Source: Crocinitomicaceae bacterium
GTDB lineage: Bacteria; Bacteroidota; Bacteroidia; Flavobacteriales_D; Crocinitomicaceae
Direction of reading: 5' to 3'
Assembly: GCA_024643365.1 (NCBI GenBank)
Contig: JAHENC010000024.1
Location: forward strand, 1 to 40,824
DNA length: 40,824 nt
Part shown: piece after piece, positions 24,653-33,278 of the stretch
Layout: each line of letters starts with the position of its first letter
Numbering within the stretch: the first letter of the stretch is position 1
Translations under genes and position numbers: made by a program
The notes under the pieces: model-generated
Told to the model about the DNA's origin: nothing
The model's database searches: none
Seen by the model: the letters and a program-made list of their open reading frames with translations, nothing else

Positions 24653-25699
24653 CTAGGTTGTTTTGTAATGAATGGTAGAAAGAGAGTGAAGTCTTTCTGC
24701 GCTTTGTTCCGGTGTAATGTCTCGTTGTGCTTCCCCTAACATTTCGTAGCCCACTTGGAATTTCTTCACACTTGCGCTACGTAAAAGTGGCGGATAAAAA
24801 TGCATGTGCAAGGTCCACTCTGGATGCGCTTTTCCATCAGTTGGCGCTTGATGAATACCTGCAGAATAGGGGAATGAACACTGAAAAAGGTTATCGTATT
24901 TGACGGTCAAACATTGAATCATTTGCGCAAAACTCAACTGTTGAGCACTCGATAATTGCAACAGATGCTCACAAGGAAATTTAGCAACAATCATTGTTTC
25001 AAAAGGCCAAGTCGCCCAGAAAGGAACCAACACCACAAAGTGTTCATTCTCTGCAACGATTCGCTCTTGTTTCTTTATTTCTTCTTGAACATAATCCAAA
25101 AGCAATGGACTTCCGTGCTTTTTGTCATAATTCAACAATTGATGTTGCGTTTTCGCTACTTGTGTTGGAATTGATTCTTGCGCCCAGATTTGTCCATGTG
25201 GATGTGGATTGCTACATCCCATCACACTTCCCTTATTTTCAAAAATCTGTACATGATTGATATAATCCAAAGTACCCAAGGATTTGTATTCATTCGTCCA
25301 AGTTTCGATGATGACATGCAATTCTTGAACGGACATTTCCGCTAAGGTCAAAGCGTGATTGGGTGAAAAACACACCACTTTATTGATGCCTCGCTCTGCT
25401 TTGCTTTGGAAGAAATCTGAATCGAAATCTATTTGATCAACGGGATCCTTCATCAATGCAGAAAAATCATTTTCAAACACGAAGGTTGATGCGTATGCTT
25501 CATTTTGTATTCCATTGGAACGCTCATTTCCTGGACACAAATAACAGTTTTCGTCGTGAGTTGGACGCTGTTCCTCGTTTAACTCTTCCGTTTGACCTTG
25601 CCACGGACGCAATGCGCGCTGCGGTGAAACGAGAATCCATTCGTCCAATAGTGGATTATAACGTCGGTGAGGATGGACGTTTTGATTAAACTTGTTCAT
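24653..25699 (-). CDS. galT: Galactose-1-phosphate uridylyltransferase
   Basis: A 348-residue cytoplasmic enzyme of the Leloir pathway: galactose-1-P plus UDP-glucose gives glucose-1-P plus UDP-galactose. Diagnostic signs are the N-terminal HRRYNPLLDEWILVSPQR, a zinc pair CYLC (Cys52, Cys55), the active-site GCSNPHPHGQIW with nucleophilic His166, and the C-terminal HMHFYPPLLR metal/histidine segment. Length matches GalT of the E. coli type. Its start overlaps the end of galK by 14 nt, and the symporter gene starts 3 bp after it, so it is read within one operon. No galE is found in this window, so UDP-galactose recycling must be encoded elsewhere. Confidence 0.96.
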   Translation of the reverse strand: MNKFNQNVHPHRRYNPLLDEWILVSPQRALRPWQGQTEELNEEQRPTHDENCYLCPGNERSNGIQNEAYASTFVFENDFSALMKDPVDQIDFDSDFFQSKAERGINKVVCFSPNHALTLAEMSVQELHVIIETWTNEYKSLGTLDYINHVQIFENKGSVMGCSNPHPHGQIWAQESIPTQVAKTQHQLLNYDKKHGSPLLLDYVQEEIKKQERIVAENEHFVVLVPFWATWPFETMIVAKFPCEHLLQLSSAQQLSFAQMIQCLTVKYDNLFQCSFPYSAGIHQAPTDGKAHPEWTLHMHFYPPLLRSASVKKFQVGYEMLGEAQRDITPEQSAERLHSLSTIHYKTT

Positions 25700-26870
25700 G
25701 CCATGTAAAATGTTGAATTCCTTGACTTATGTTGATTGGATAAGCTTTTGCTTCAATTCCAAATTTTGCTAAATATTCGCGAGTAAGCACCTGAATCACG
25801 GACTGTTGACAATCCTTTTTTAATAGAACAAGTAAGCAGCCTCCAAATCCACCGCCCATCATGCGTGCACCAATTACATCTTTGTGACTTATGGCACTTT
25901 GTTGTAAAAAATCCAGTTCCTTGCAGCTCACATCATATTGAATGGAAAGCCCTTCGTGGGTTTGATTTAACAAGCTTCCGAGCAATTTTTCGTCCTTGTT
26001 TTCTAAGGCAGACATCGCTAAATGCACACGTTCAATTTCTTCAATGACATACGAAGCTCGTCGGAAAGGGATTTCTCCCATTTGCCCACGTAAAGCTTCT
26101 AAATGGCGCATTTCACACTGTCGAAAAGAAGTGATTTCCGGAAAAGACTGTTTGACGATATCAAGCGCATGCTCACATTCGGAGCGGCGTTGGTTGTAAG
26201 CTGATTCCGCTAAATCATGTTTAACGCAAGAATCGATAAGCAAGAAGGTACTGTTTTCCAATTCTGCATGGACGAAATTCAACGACAAATCTTGACAATC
26301 CATCAGGATAAAGGAATCCTTTTGACCAAAAACACTGGCAAATTGATCCATAAGTCCACAGTTTACTCCGACAAACTCATGTTCTGTTCGTTGTCCGATG
26401 AGTGCTAATTCCTTTTTCGTTTTTCCAACCTTAGCCCATTCATTTAATGCATAAGCAAATCCACAACTCAATGCTGCAGAGGAGGAAAGTCCGGCACCAA
26501 TTGGAATGCTGCTTCGAAAAATCAATTGAAACGGTGGGATTTTACTTCCAGAAAATTGATGCAAGACCCCTTTGATGTAATTGGTCCAATGATGTTGATC
26601 CGCCTGAAAATCTTCTTGTGCATCGAAATGAAACTCTTCTTCAAGGTCCAATGCAAGTACAATGGATTTCTCCGTGGTAGATGGTCCAAGTGCGAAGCCA
26701 ACATATTTGTCAATGGCCGCTGGACAAACAAAGCCATCGTTGTAATCGATGTGCTCTCCAATTAAGTTAATACGTCCTGGAGCAAAAACGAGTAGGGCAG
26801 GGCTCTTTCCAAATTGTGCCTTGAAGTTCAAACTTAATTCCCGGATGAGTGCATTTGGAATATCAATCAT
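25686..26870 (-). CDS. galK: Galactokinase
   Basis: A 394-residue GHMP kinase phosphorylating galactose at C1 with ATP. All three GHMP motifs are present: the sugar signature FAPGRINLIGEHIDYNDGFV (about 29-48), the ATP-binding PIGAGLSSSAALSCGFAYAL, and the C-terminal GARMMGGGFGGCLLVLL; the Asp in NCGLMDQFASVFG is the likely catalytic base. The start overlaps the end of the GH2 gene by four bases (ATGA), and its end overlaps galT by 14, showing translational coupling. It provides the substrate for GalT next door. The cytoplasmic location fits galactose import by the symporter of the same operon. Confidence 0.96.
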   Translation of the reverse strand: MIDIPNALIRELSLNFKAQFGKSPALLVFAPGRINLIGEHIDYNDGFVCPAAIDKYVGFALGPSTTEKSIVLALDLEEEFHFDAQEDFQADQHHWTNYIKGVLHQFSGSKIPPFQLIFRSSIPIGAGLSSSAALSCGFAYALNEWAKVGKTKKELALIGQRTEHEFVGVNCGLMDQFASVFGQKDSFILMDCQDLSLNFVHAELENSTFLLIDSCVKHDLAESAYNQRRSECEHALDIVKQSFPEITSFRQCEMRHLEALRGQMGEIPFRRASYVIEEIERVHLAMSALENKDEKLLGSLLNQTHEGLSIQYDVSCKELDFLQQSAISHKDVIGARMMGGGFGGCLLVLLKKDCQQSVIQVLTREYLAKFGIEAKAYPINISQGIQHFTWHEQV

Positions 26871-29215
26871 TTTTCTGGAGCTAAAATGAATATGTGTGTC
26901 CCTAATTTGGGAGAACTTGCTTCAATTTGAATTTCATCATGAAATCCTTCTGTCTTTAAGAGAATCGATGCGATTCCTGCTTCGGACTTTACTGGATTCT
27001 CACCAATTAAAGTGGCATTTTTACCTTTGATGATTTTGAAAGTGAATTCCTCTTCAGCGGTAGGAACGAGTGTTTCATTTGATGAAACGAATGCCCGCAC
27101 AAACACCATGTCCATTTGATCTTTAGCAATTGGAATGCCTTCTGTTACGATATCCATGTTCATGCCATTTGGAATTCCGGGTGTAAAAACTTGATGGAAT
27201 GCCACTTCTTTATTATTTGCATATCCAACCGCCTTTAGTGTTCCGGGGACAAACTTCGAAACTTGAAAATGAAACGGAGGATGATTTAAGTGATCACTAA
27301 AGGAGTTTATCGTCGGCTTTTGGCGTCCAATTAAGGAATCGTTTAAATACAATTCCACTTCTTCAGCGTTGCTAAATATGGTGACGTCAAGCGGTGATTC
27401 CGATGTCCAGTAATTAGCAATGCTAAGACAATAACCTGATTCTAAGCGCGGGTCACGCAAAGAATCCAAAGGTGAGACTTGACTTTTGTAAAACTCGTAA
27501 GAGAATTTCGGGATGCGAAAAATATCAGCTATTCCAGAAGACTCTAAATCCGGACTGTAACCTCGGTTGTAATCGAACATCAACCAATTTGCTTCACCAA
27601 TTATTTGTTTCCCTTGGTGATTTGAATTGCTTGCTTCTTGAAAGTTGAATGCTTGTTGCAATAAACGTTTCTCGCCGGCAGATCGCAACTGGCGTGAAGT
27701 ACGCTCTTCTTCCTTCAAATCCGAAAAAGTACTTTGTTGGAATCCGGCATTTTGCGCATAGTATTCCCAATCACCGTATTCTGCTACGAGGATGTGTTTC
27801 GTTCCATTTTGATAGGAATTCCAATAAGCGGGAGCTTTGGCATGTTGACGTGCAGGAATAAACAAATCGTAAGATGGATCATCAATCCAACTGCAGCTAA
27901 TGGAATAAAACGGCATTTCTTTATCCAGAATGGCATTCAATTCTTTTGTAAATGGAGGTTCCATCCACGTTTCATTCAAGGAATTCTCCCAAAACAGGAC
28001 ACAGGCACGATTACGGTCGCGTCGAACCATATCGCGTAGATTCTGCTTGACATTTACTTGAAACGTAGAATCTCCCATAAATTGCCATCCGGGAAGACAG
28101 TCCATGACAATCAATCCAAGTTCATCGCAGGCATCCAAAAAGGACTCTGACTGTGGATAATGGGAAAGTCGCACAAAATTGAATCCTGCATTTTTAATCA
28201 GAACAGCATCGCGCCAATTCGCATTATCCGAAAGCGCATATCCGATATAGGGATATTCTTGGTGTCGATTCGTTCCAGAAAGCGCGTATTTTGATCCATT
28301 CAGGTAAAATCCATCTTCTTTCAATTCAAAGAAACGGATGCCAACTCTTTGGTGTTGTTCGTCCACCAGATTATTGTCTTTGTACACACGAACAATCATA
28401 TCGTACAAAAACGGATGACTCGGACTCCATAGTTCTGCATGAGCAACACTCACATTTGATTCGATTTGTTGACTTGAATGTCCTAGTAATTCTTGTGTAG
28501 TAGAAATGCTTCGATTCGAAAATCCTTTTCCATCCGTAATCGTTGTTTCGACTCGAATGTTAGCAGGATTTTTCGATTCATTTTTTACATGAACTAGGAC
28601 TTTTGCCTTCGCAGTGGAGGCGTGAAAGGAATTAAAATTCACAAAAACACCACCTGAAGCCGGAATGTTTTCATGCACGGCATCAGTGATGTGAATGGCA
28701 TTTGTCTTGATTAAAGTGACATTGCGGTAGATTCCTCCGTAATAATTAAAATCAAGTTCCTTCAATGGTTTCCCTGGTGGAATTTGATAATTGTCTTCAT
28801 TATTAACACGTATTTCAATGACGTTTTTTCCACTTTTTAATACTGATGTCAAATCAACAGTAAAAGGAAGATATCCGCCTTCATGTGTTGTCATCCATGT
28901 TCCATTCAAGTAAACGGAAGCGGTCATCATGACGCCTTCGAAATACAAAAATGCTTTTTCATTTTTCTTTAAATGGCATGCAAACGATTTTCGATAAACG
29001 CAATCACCTTGAAATTGAGAAACCACCACTTTGGACTCCAATCGAGCTGTGTGCGGAAGTGTCACTTTTTCCCAAGCTTGGAAAATTGGGCTACCCTTAA
29101 CATCTGCACGTAAAAACTCCCAATCAGAGTTAAATGACTGTTCTGAACGTTGTCCATAAAGGTTCATTGTAGAAGTCAACAGTAAAACAACTATGCTGCA
29201 AATTTTTTGAATCAT
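26867..29215 (-). CDS. Glycoside hydrolase family 2 beta-galactosidase (exported)
   Basis: A 782-residue enzyme with signal peptide MIQKICSIVVLLLTSTMNLYGQ. Domain order: sugar-binding jelly roll (about 25-180, with YRKSFACHLKKNEKAFLYFE and GGIYRNVTLI), Ig-like sandwich (180-300), TIM barrel (300-580), then further beta domains. NRHQEYPYIG and FVRLSHYP are GH2 signatures; Glu415 in NSLNETW is the likely acid/base and Glu479 in VAEYGDWEY the nucleophile. GH2 members with the EYGDW block are usually beta-galactosidases of Bacteroidota. Between the GH53 gene (4 bp gap) and galK (4-nt overlap), it probably cuts galacto-oligosaccharides to galactose in the periplasm. Exact specificity is inferred. 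Confidence 0.9.
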   Translation of the reverse strand: MIQKICSIVVLLLTSTMNLYGQRSEQSFNSDWEFLRADVKGSPIFQAWEKVTLPHTARLESKVVVSQFQGDCVYRKSFACHLKKNEKAFLYFEGVMMTASVYLNGTWMTTHEGGYLPFTVDLTSVLKSGKNVIEIRVNNEDNYQIPPGKPLKELDFNYYGGIYRNVTLIKTNAIHITDAVHENIPASGGVFVNFNSFHASTAKAKVLVHVKNESKNPANIRVETTITDGKGFSNRSISTTQELLGHSSQQIESNVSVAHAELWSPSHPFLYDMIVRVYKDNNLVDEQHQRVGIRFFELKEDGFYLNGSKYALSGTNRHQEYPYIGYALSDNANWRDAVLIKNAGFNFVRLSHYPQSESFLDACDELGLIVMDCLPGWQFMGDSTFQVNVKQNLRDMVRRDRNRACVLFWENSLNETWMEPPFTKELNAILDKEMPFYSISCSWIDDPSYDLFIPARQHAKAPAYWNSYQNGTKHILVAEYGDWEYYAQNAGFQQSTFSDLKEEERTSRQLRSAGEKRLLQQAFNFQEASNSNHQGKQIIGEANWLMFDYNRGYSPDLESSGIADIFRIPKFSYEFYKSQVSPLDSLRDPRLESGYCLSIANYWTSESPLDVTIFSNAEEVELYLNDSLIGRQKPTINSFSDHLNHPPFHFQVSKFVPGTLKAVGYANNKEVAFHQVFTPGIPNGMNMDIVTEGIPIAKDQMDMVFVRAFVSSNETLVPTAEEEFTFKIIKGKNATLIGENPVKSEAGIASILLKTEGFHDEIQIEASSPKLGTHIFILAPEK

Positions 29216-29219
29216 CGCT

Positions 29220-30269
29220 TTAATTTAAGAATGCATCCAAAGCCATGGAGGGCTTTCCATTATTTTGCCAGCAATTAAGTTGATAATTGCTCCAAGATTT
29301 CGCACCTTCCGGTTCCCAGTAGATGACTCCAAGTCCACGCTTTCCTGGAATGCCACGAACGATGGAAATCACTTGATTTAACATGTCCTGTGTGTTTTGA
29401 ACTAAGGTATAATCGCCACCAACTTCTACTACCATGACGTCTTTGTCATAACGCGTGACCATGTCATTCAAATTTGTTTCAAGATCGTTAATTGTTGCCG
29501 TGTAATCACTTCCTAACCAATATGGATAATAAGAAGCACCAATCACATCGAACTTCATTCCATTTGCGACGGCTAAATCAAAGAACCAACGAAAACGGCT
29601 ATTATCATTTCCTTTGTCGATGTGAACAATCACTTTGATGTTTGAATCGATGTCTTTCGTTGCGTCGTATCCTTTATTCACAAGCGCCGACAATTGTCCA
29701 AAATTCGTATACGATCCTTCCGGCCAAAGCATGCCACTTGGAATTTCATTTCCGATCTGAACCCATTCCGGAGTGACTCCAGCGGTTTTAAGGGCATTCA
29801 ACACATCATACGTATGCTGATAAACAGAATCTTTCAATGCGGAAAAAGTACAATTCACCCAAGCAGCCGGTTTTGTTTGATTCGCTGGATCCGCCCATGT
29901 ATCTGAATAATGAAAATCAATCATAACGCGCATGCCCAATTCCTTCGCACGAACAGCCATGGCAACAGTTTCCTCTTTCGAACAATGTCCGCTTTGTGGA
30001 TTATTCGACGGATTCACAAAAACACGTAGGCGAACAGTATTCATCCCTCTGTTTTTCAAGATGACCAAACAATCAGTTTCAGTTCCATCGGATTCGAAGA
30101 ACTTGAATCCAGTCGCTTCCATTTGAGGCAACCAGCTAACATCGCCACCTTTAGCCAAATAATCAGTTGAAACAGGAGGACCAGGAGGTTTTGGTTTGTT
30201 TTTATCCTTACAGGAAGCGGAAATCCCAAGGAAAGAAAGTAATATAATACTTAACAGTTGTTTATACAT
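29220..30269 (-). CDS. GH53 endo-beta-1,4-galactanase lipoprotein
   Basis: A 349-residue lipoprotein: signal peptide with lipobox ISASC (Cys20) and a Lys/Pro-rich linker. The GH53 (beta/alpha)8 domain begins AKGGDVSWLPQMEATGFKFF, the family hallmark, with RGMNTVRLRVFVNP and GMRVMIDFHYSDTWADP. Acid/base Glu175 sits in WVQIGNEIPSGMLWPEG and nucleophile Glu282 in VVEVGGDY. GH53 enzymes cut beta-1,4-galactan side chains of pectin (arabinogalactan type I). It overlaps galM by 8 nt and precedes the GH2 gene, so this operon is devoted to galactan. It may be surface- or periplasm-facing; the sorting signal cannot be judged. Confidence 0.94.
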   Translation of the reverse strand: MYKQLLSIILLSFLGISASCKDKNKPKPPGPPVSTDYLAKGGDVSWLPQMEATGFKFFESDGTETDCLVILKNRGMNTVRLRVFVNPSNNPQSGHCSKEETVAMAVRAKELGMRVMIDFHYSDTWADPANQTKPAAWVNCTFSALKDSVYQHTYDVLNALKTAGVTPEWVQIGNEIPSGMLWPEGSYTNFGQLSALVNKGYDATKDIDSNIKVIVHIDKGNDNSRFRWFFDLAVANGMKFDVIGASYYPYWLGSDYTATINDLETNLNDMVTRYDKDVMVVEVGGDYTLVQNTQDMLNQVISIVRGIPGKRGLGVIYWEPEGAKSWSNYQLNCWQNNGKPSMALDAFLN

Positions 30270-31281
30270 GGTCGTTATTTACAAAGTGAAAGATCGTATT
30301 ATTTTCATAGACTTCGTCTTTTCGAAGTACACAGGAAGGAAAATGTTCATGATTGGGCGCATCTGGGAAGTTTTGCATTTCAAAACAAACTCCACTAGTC
30401 GCATGATAGCTAACACCTTGTTTTCCGTTTAAGTTTTCTGGCAATCCACAACCGATGAACAAATGTGCTGCCGGTTGATTGGACTTCACCAACATTTTCC
30501 ATCCGTTTGTTGGATGCGATAAAGATGCCTGTATTTCTGATTGATCGGAAATAACGAAGGTATGATCTAAACCTGAACGTAACCCAGTAGTTAAATCATT
30601 AAATGGTTTTTCGCAAAATTGCTCGAAATTTCCAGTTGGAATATTGTCCGTGTTCTTATCTAAAAAATGTGTGGCATTTAACTGAATGGATTGATTTTCG
30701 ACGGATTGATCGTGTCCACCTAAATTCCAATAATGATGTTGAGTGACATTGATGATGGTATCCTCTGTTGATTCAGCTTTGTAGTTCATTTTCAGCTCAT
30801 TGTCATCTGTCAAGGAATAGGTGAGTGTACTCGTTATTTCTCCTGGATAGCCATCCGTTCCTACAGTACTCACATACTTCAAGGTAATCGATTGTTCAGC
30901 TGTTTGAGGTTTCGCTATCCAAAGTGCACGACTAAAAGAATCGATTCCACCATGTAAATGATGTGATCCATGATTTTGACTAAGTTGATAGACTTTGTTA
31001 TTCAGAGAGAAAACACCTTGCTGAATTCGACCAGCGAAAGGACCAACTATACTACCGAAGTAAGGTGGGTTTTCCATATTCATCGATGCGAGGTAATCTT
31101 CCAAACGATCGAAGCCAAGAACGACATCCAAACCCTGATTTCCTGGCAAAACACACGAACGCATAACGGCACCGTAAGAAATAAACTCAACCATCATGCC
31201 ATGCTTATTCTTCAATAAATAGGAATAAACCATTTGACCATCAGGCAATTGTCCAAATTCTTTTATTTCAACCGGTTTCAT
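30262..31281 (-). CDS. galM: Aldose 1-epimerase (galactose mutarotase)
   Basis: A 339-residue cytoplasmic enzyme without a signal peptide, interconverting alpha and beta galactose so that GalK receives the alpha form. Family landmarks are GRIQQGVFSLNNKVYQLSQN, the GSHHLHGG segment, the catalytic His block NVTQHHYWNLGGH, and the C-terminal FEMQNFPDAPNHEHFPSC with the catalytic Glu. Length matches bacterial GalM. It is the first gene of the galactan operon and faces the GntR-type regulator across a 106-bp intergenic region. Its end overlaps the GH53 gene by 8 nt. Confidence 0.95.
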   Translation of the reverse strand: MKPVEIKEFGQLPDGQMVYSYLLKNKHGMMVEFISYGAVMRSCVLPGNQGLDVVLGFDRLEDYLASMNMENPPYFGSIVGPFAGRIQQGVFSLNNKVYQLSQNHGSHHLHGGIDSFSRALWIAKPQTAEQSITLKYVSTVGTDGYPGEITSTLTYSLTDDNELKMNYKAESTEDTIINVTQHHYWNLGGHDQSVENQSIQLNATHFLDKNTDNIPTGNFEQFCEKPFNDLTTGLRSGLDHTFVISDQSEIQASLSHPTNGWKMLVKSNQPAAHLFIGCGLPENLNGKQGVSYHATSGVCFEMQNFPDAPNHEHFPSCVLRKDEVYENNTIFHFVNNDHV

Positions 31282-31315
31282 TTTAACGTTTCCATTAGAT
31301 TCGAATTGAAAAGTA

Positions 31316-31323
31316 CAAAATAA
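31316..31323 (-). promoter_or_regulatory. Candidate -7 box (TTATTTTG) of the galactan operon
   Basis: TTATTTTG on the minus strand matches TAnnTTTG at seven of eight positions, 34 bases before the galM ATG. The palindromic operator at 31339-31354 lies 15 bases upstream, over the expected -33 region, so a bound repressor would block polymerase. Confidence 0.45.
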
Positions 31324-31338
31324 AGTTTTTTAAAGCAT

Positions 31339-31354
31339 ACCAGTACCTACCGGT
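31339..31354. promoter_or_regulatory. AraR-like palindromic operator between galM and the GntR gene
   Basis: ACCAGTACCTACCGGT is an imperfect palindrome (12 of 16 positions symmetric) with the core GTA-cc-TAC. The B. subtilis AraR operator ATTTGTACGTACAAAT has the same GTAnnTAC core, and the regulator here has the same GntR-LacI build. TACC(A/G)GT half-sites also recur directly at 31338, 31348 and 31371. Binding by the adjacent regulator is inference. Confidence 0.6.
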
Positions 31355-31387
31355 TTAGTTGTATTTTAGCTACCAGTTTATTCGAAT

Positions 31388-32386
31388 ATGCCTTTAATTA
31401 AAATTGATCCGAATTCATCACAAACAAAGTACAAGCAAATCATCATGTGTATTGAACGTGCTTTGGCGGATAAACGATTAAAGTTGAACGACAAACTTCC
31501 GTCCATCAATAAAATCGCTCTAGCCAATGGACTTTCACGCGATACAGTGCTGCAAGCGTATGATGAATTGAAGAAGCGAGGAGTTGTTTATTCCATTATT
31601 GGAAAAGGTTATTTCATTAAAAGTTTGGGGTTTCAACACGAGCAAAACCTATTTCTATTGTTTGATGAATTAAACTCATTTAAAGAGTTGATATACAATG
31701 GATTTTACGAAGAGATAAATAAGCGTGCTGAAGTTGATATTTTCTTTCATCACTTCAATTTACCCATGTTCAATAAGTTAATCACTGAAAATGCAGGTAG
31801 GTATTCGAATTACATCATTATGCCATCTAATTTAGTAGGGACAGCAGAAATCATTGCCCAATTACCTAAGGAAGCAGTCTACTTGTTGGATCAAACAAAT
31901 GAATCTTTAGCCGAATATCCATCAGTTTATCAAGATTTCTCCAAAGACATGAAAATGGGACTAAAGGTAGCACACCCACGCTTAAAATACTACCGAAAAT
32001 TGATACTCATTTTCCCGGGAGCGAAGGAACCGATTGGAATGGTGGAAGGATTTCAGTCCTATTGTGAAGGAATAAAGTTTCCTCATGAAGTGATTCATTT
32101 CGTTGAAGAAAAGCACATTCAAAAAGGAGTTGTTTTTATTACACCGAACGATGATCAATTGGTAGAAGTTATTGAATTAGCCAAATCGAAAGAACTAGCC
32201 ATTGGAAAACACATTGGTATCATTTCCTACAATGAAATTCCTTTGAAAAAAGTTATTGAAAATGGCATTACTACGATATCCACGGACTTTCATGCCATGG
32301 GAAAAACGATGGCAAAAATGGTCATGAACGGCAAGAAATCACGCATTGCAAATCCATCCAACATTATTTTGAGGGCAAGTTTGTAA
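31388..32386 (+). CDS. GntR-family regulator with LacI-type sensor domain (AraR-like chimera)
   Basis: A 332-residue cytoplasmic transcription factor. Residues 1-75 are a GntR winged helix: YKQIIMCIERALADKRLKLN, then LPSINKIALANGLSRDTVLQ (recognition helix) and GVVYSIIGKGYFI (wing). Residues 85-332 resemble a LacI/periplasmic-binding sensor: NYIIMPSNLV, VYLLDQTNES, GVVFITPNDDQLVEVIELAK, and IGIISYNEIPLKKVIENGIT leading to the DFHAMGKTMAKMV end. The domain order equals that of B. subtilis AraR. It is divergent from the galactan operon and probably represses it until galactose or a galacto-oligosaccharide binds; the effector is inferred. It ends 5 bp from a convergent methyltransferase gene. 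Confidence 0.9.
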   Translation: MPLIKIDPNSSQTKYKQIIMCIERALADKRLKLNDKLPSINKIALANGLSRDTVLQAYDELKKRGVVYSIIGKGYFIKSLGFQHEQNLFLLFDELNSFKELIYNGFYEEINKRAEVDIFFHHFNLPMFNKLITENAGRYSNYIIMPSNLVGTAEIIAQLPKEAVYLLDQTNESLAEYPSVYQDFSKDMKMGLKVAHPRLKYYRKLILIFPGAKEPIGMVEGFQSYCEGIKFPHEVIHFVEEKHIQKGVVFITPNDDQLVEVIELAKSKELAIGKHIGIISYNEIPLKKVIENGITTISTDFHAMGKTMAKMVMNGKKSRIANPSNIILRASL

Positions 32387-32391
32387 GTTAC

Positions 32392-33000
32392 TTATTTTCG
32401 AAAGGACGCAAACACAAAGTTTTGACTCGTACCAAATGGTGTTTGATGGTCTTCTCGTTTGGTTTCGATGCGTTTAAATCCTTCCGCTTCAAATAATTCA
32501 CTCAAACTGGTTTCGTCGTACTGGGTAATTTCCAATCCACTGCATTTCAGGGGACCATTCGTTGAAAAGGTTCCTACAACTAGATTGTCAGCTTGATTCG
32601 CCACCAAACTCGCATAACGACTAATGTCTATTGACGCTGTCAAAAAGTGAAACGCAGCTCGATCATGCCATAAATCATAGGTATTCTCGGGTTGAAATTC
32701 GTTGATATCAGAAACAATCCAATGAACCAATAATGCACGTTCACCTAAGCGCAATTTCGCACGTTCGATGGCGTGTGCAGAAATATCCAACACACTTATA
32801 TTTGTATAACCAAGGTCGAGTAGGTGATCGACCAACAAGCTGTCACCACCGCCAATATCAATGATGGAAGCGGACTTATCCAACTGAAAGGATGCAATGA
32901 AATCCAACGAAATAGCTGGTTTTTCTTGTGTCCATGATACTTCTTGGGGCGTTTTAGTTGCGTAAACCGTTTCCCAATGTTCTTTTAGGCTCTTTTCCAT
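32392..33000 (-). CDS. Class I SAM-dependent methyltransferase
   Basis: A 202-residue cytoplasmic protein. The Rossmann-type SAM-binding motif I is SIIDIGGGDSLLVDHLLDLG (residues 45-64); motif II region ISVLDISAHAIERAKLRLG holds the acidic Asp at the end of strand 2, and YDLWHDRAAFHFLT matches the motif that follows strand 4. The N-terminal HWETVYATKTPQEVSWTQEK is shared with the thiopurine/tellurite-like methyltransferase group. The acceptor substrate is unknown. The start codon is four bases after a -7-like box CATCTTTG, so a leaderless message is likely. Confidence 0.88.
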   Translation of the reverse strand: MEKSLKEHWETVYATKTPQEVSWTQEKPAISLDFIASFQLDKSASIIDIGGGDSLLVDHLLDLGYTNISVLDISAHAIERAKLRLGERALLVHWIVSDINEFQPENTYDLWHDRAAFHFLTASIDISRYASLVANQADNLVVGTFSTNGPLKCSGLEITQYDETSLSELFEAEGFKRIETKREDHQTPFGTSQNFVFASFRK

Positions 33001-33004
33001 AATG

Positions 33005-33032
33005 CAAAGATGCAGCGGATTCTAGGATTCAA
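33005..33032 (-). promoter_or_regulatory. Promoter (-33 TTG, -7 CATCTTTG) for the methyltransferase
   Basis: Minus strand TTG (33032-33030), 17 bases, then CATCTTTG (33012-33005), seven of eight positions of TAnnTTTG with the first T replaced. The box ends exactly four bases before ATG 33000. Confidence 0.55.
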
Positions 33033-33058
33033 CTGTAACTTAGGTTTCTTTCAATACC

Positions 33059-33277
33059 TTATTTACAAATCCAATTCCAAAAACGCTTGTGGATCATTGG
33101 TAAAAATATCCCCATGATTGGAACGAGGATCAAGGTAAAGACAAGTGTCTTGATCAATTGGTGTTGCTCTTTCACGAGTGGAAAAACGAGTGCAAACATC
33201 ACGTTTATGAGTGGGTAAACAAACAACCATGATACCAACATGATTTTCCATTTTTTGGGCTTTTGCTCTTTATTCAT
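33059..33277 (-). CDS. Small two-helix membrane protein
   Basis: A 72-residue protein: a basic start (NKEQKPKKWKIML), two hydrophobic segments (LFVYPLINVMFALVFPL and LVFTLILVPIMGIFLPMI) and a C-terminal RFWNWICK. The pattern KKWKxxLVSWLxVYPLxN...LVPIM..LPMI...FW.W resembles the membrane-anchor tail found after the antibiotic biosynthesis monooxygenase domain in some larger proteins, but here it stands alone. It starts one base after the stop of the trans-sulfuration gene and is probably co-transcribed. Function unknown. Confidence 0.7.
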   Translation of the reverse strand: MNKEQKPKKWKIMLVSWLFVYPLINVMFALVFPLVKEQHQLIKTLVFTLILVPIMGIFLPMIHKRFWNWICK

Positions 33278-33278
33278 C

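Noticed and set aside
20822..31281. GH13 gene considered a member of the galactan operon
   Set aside because: It has its own -7 box, is separated by the toxin-antitoxin pair, and acts on alpha-glucans rather than beta-galactan.
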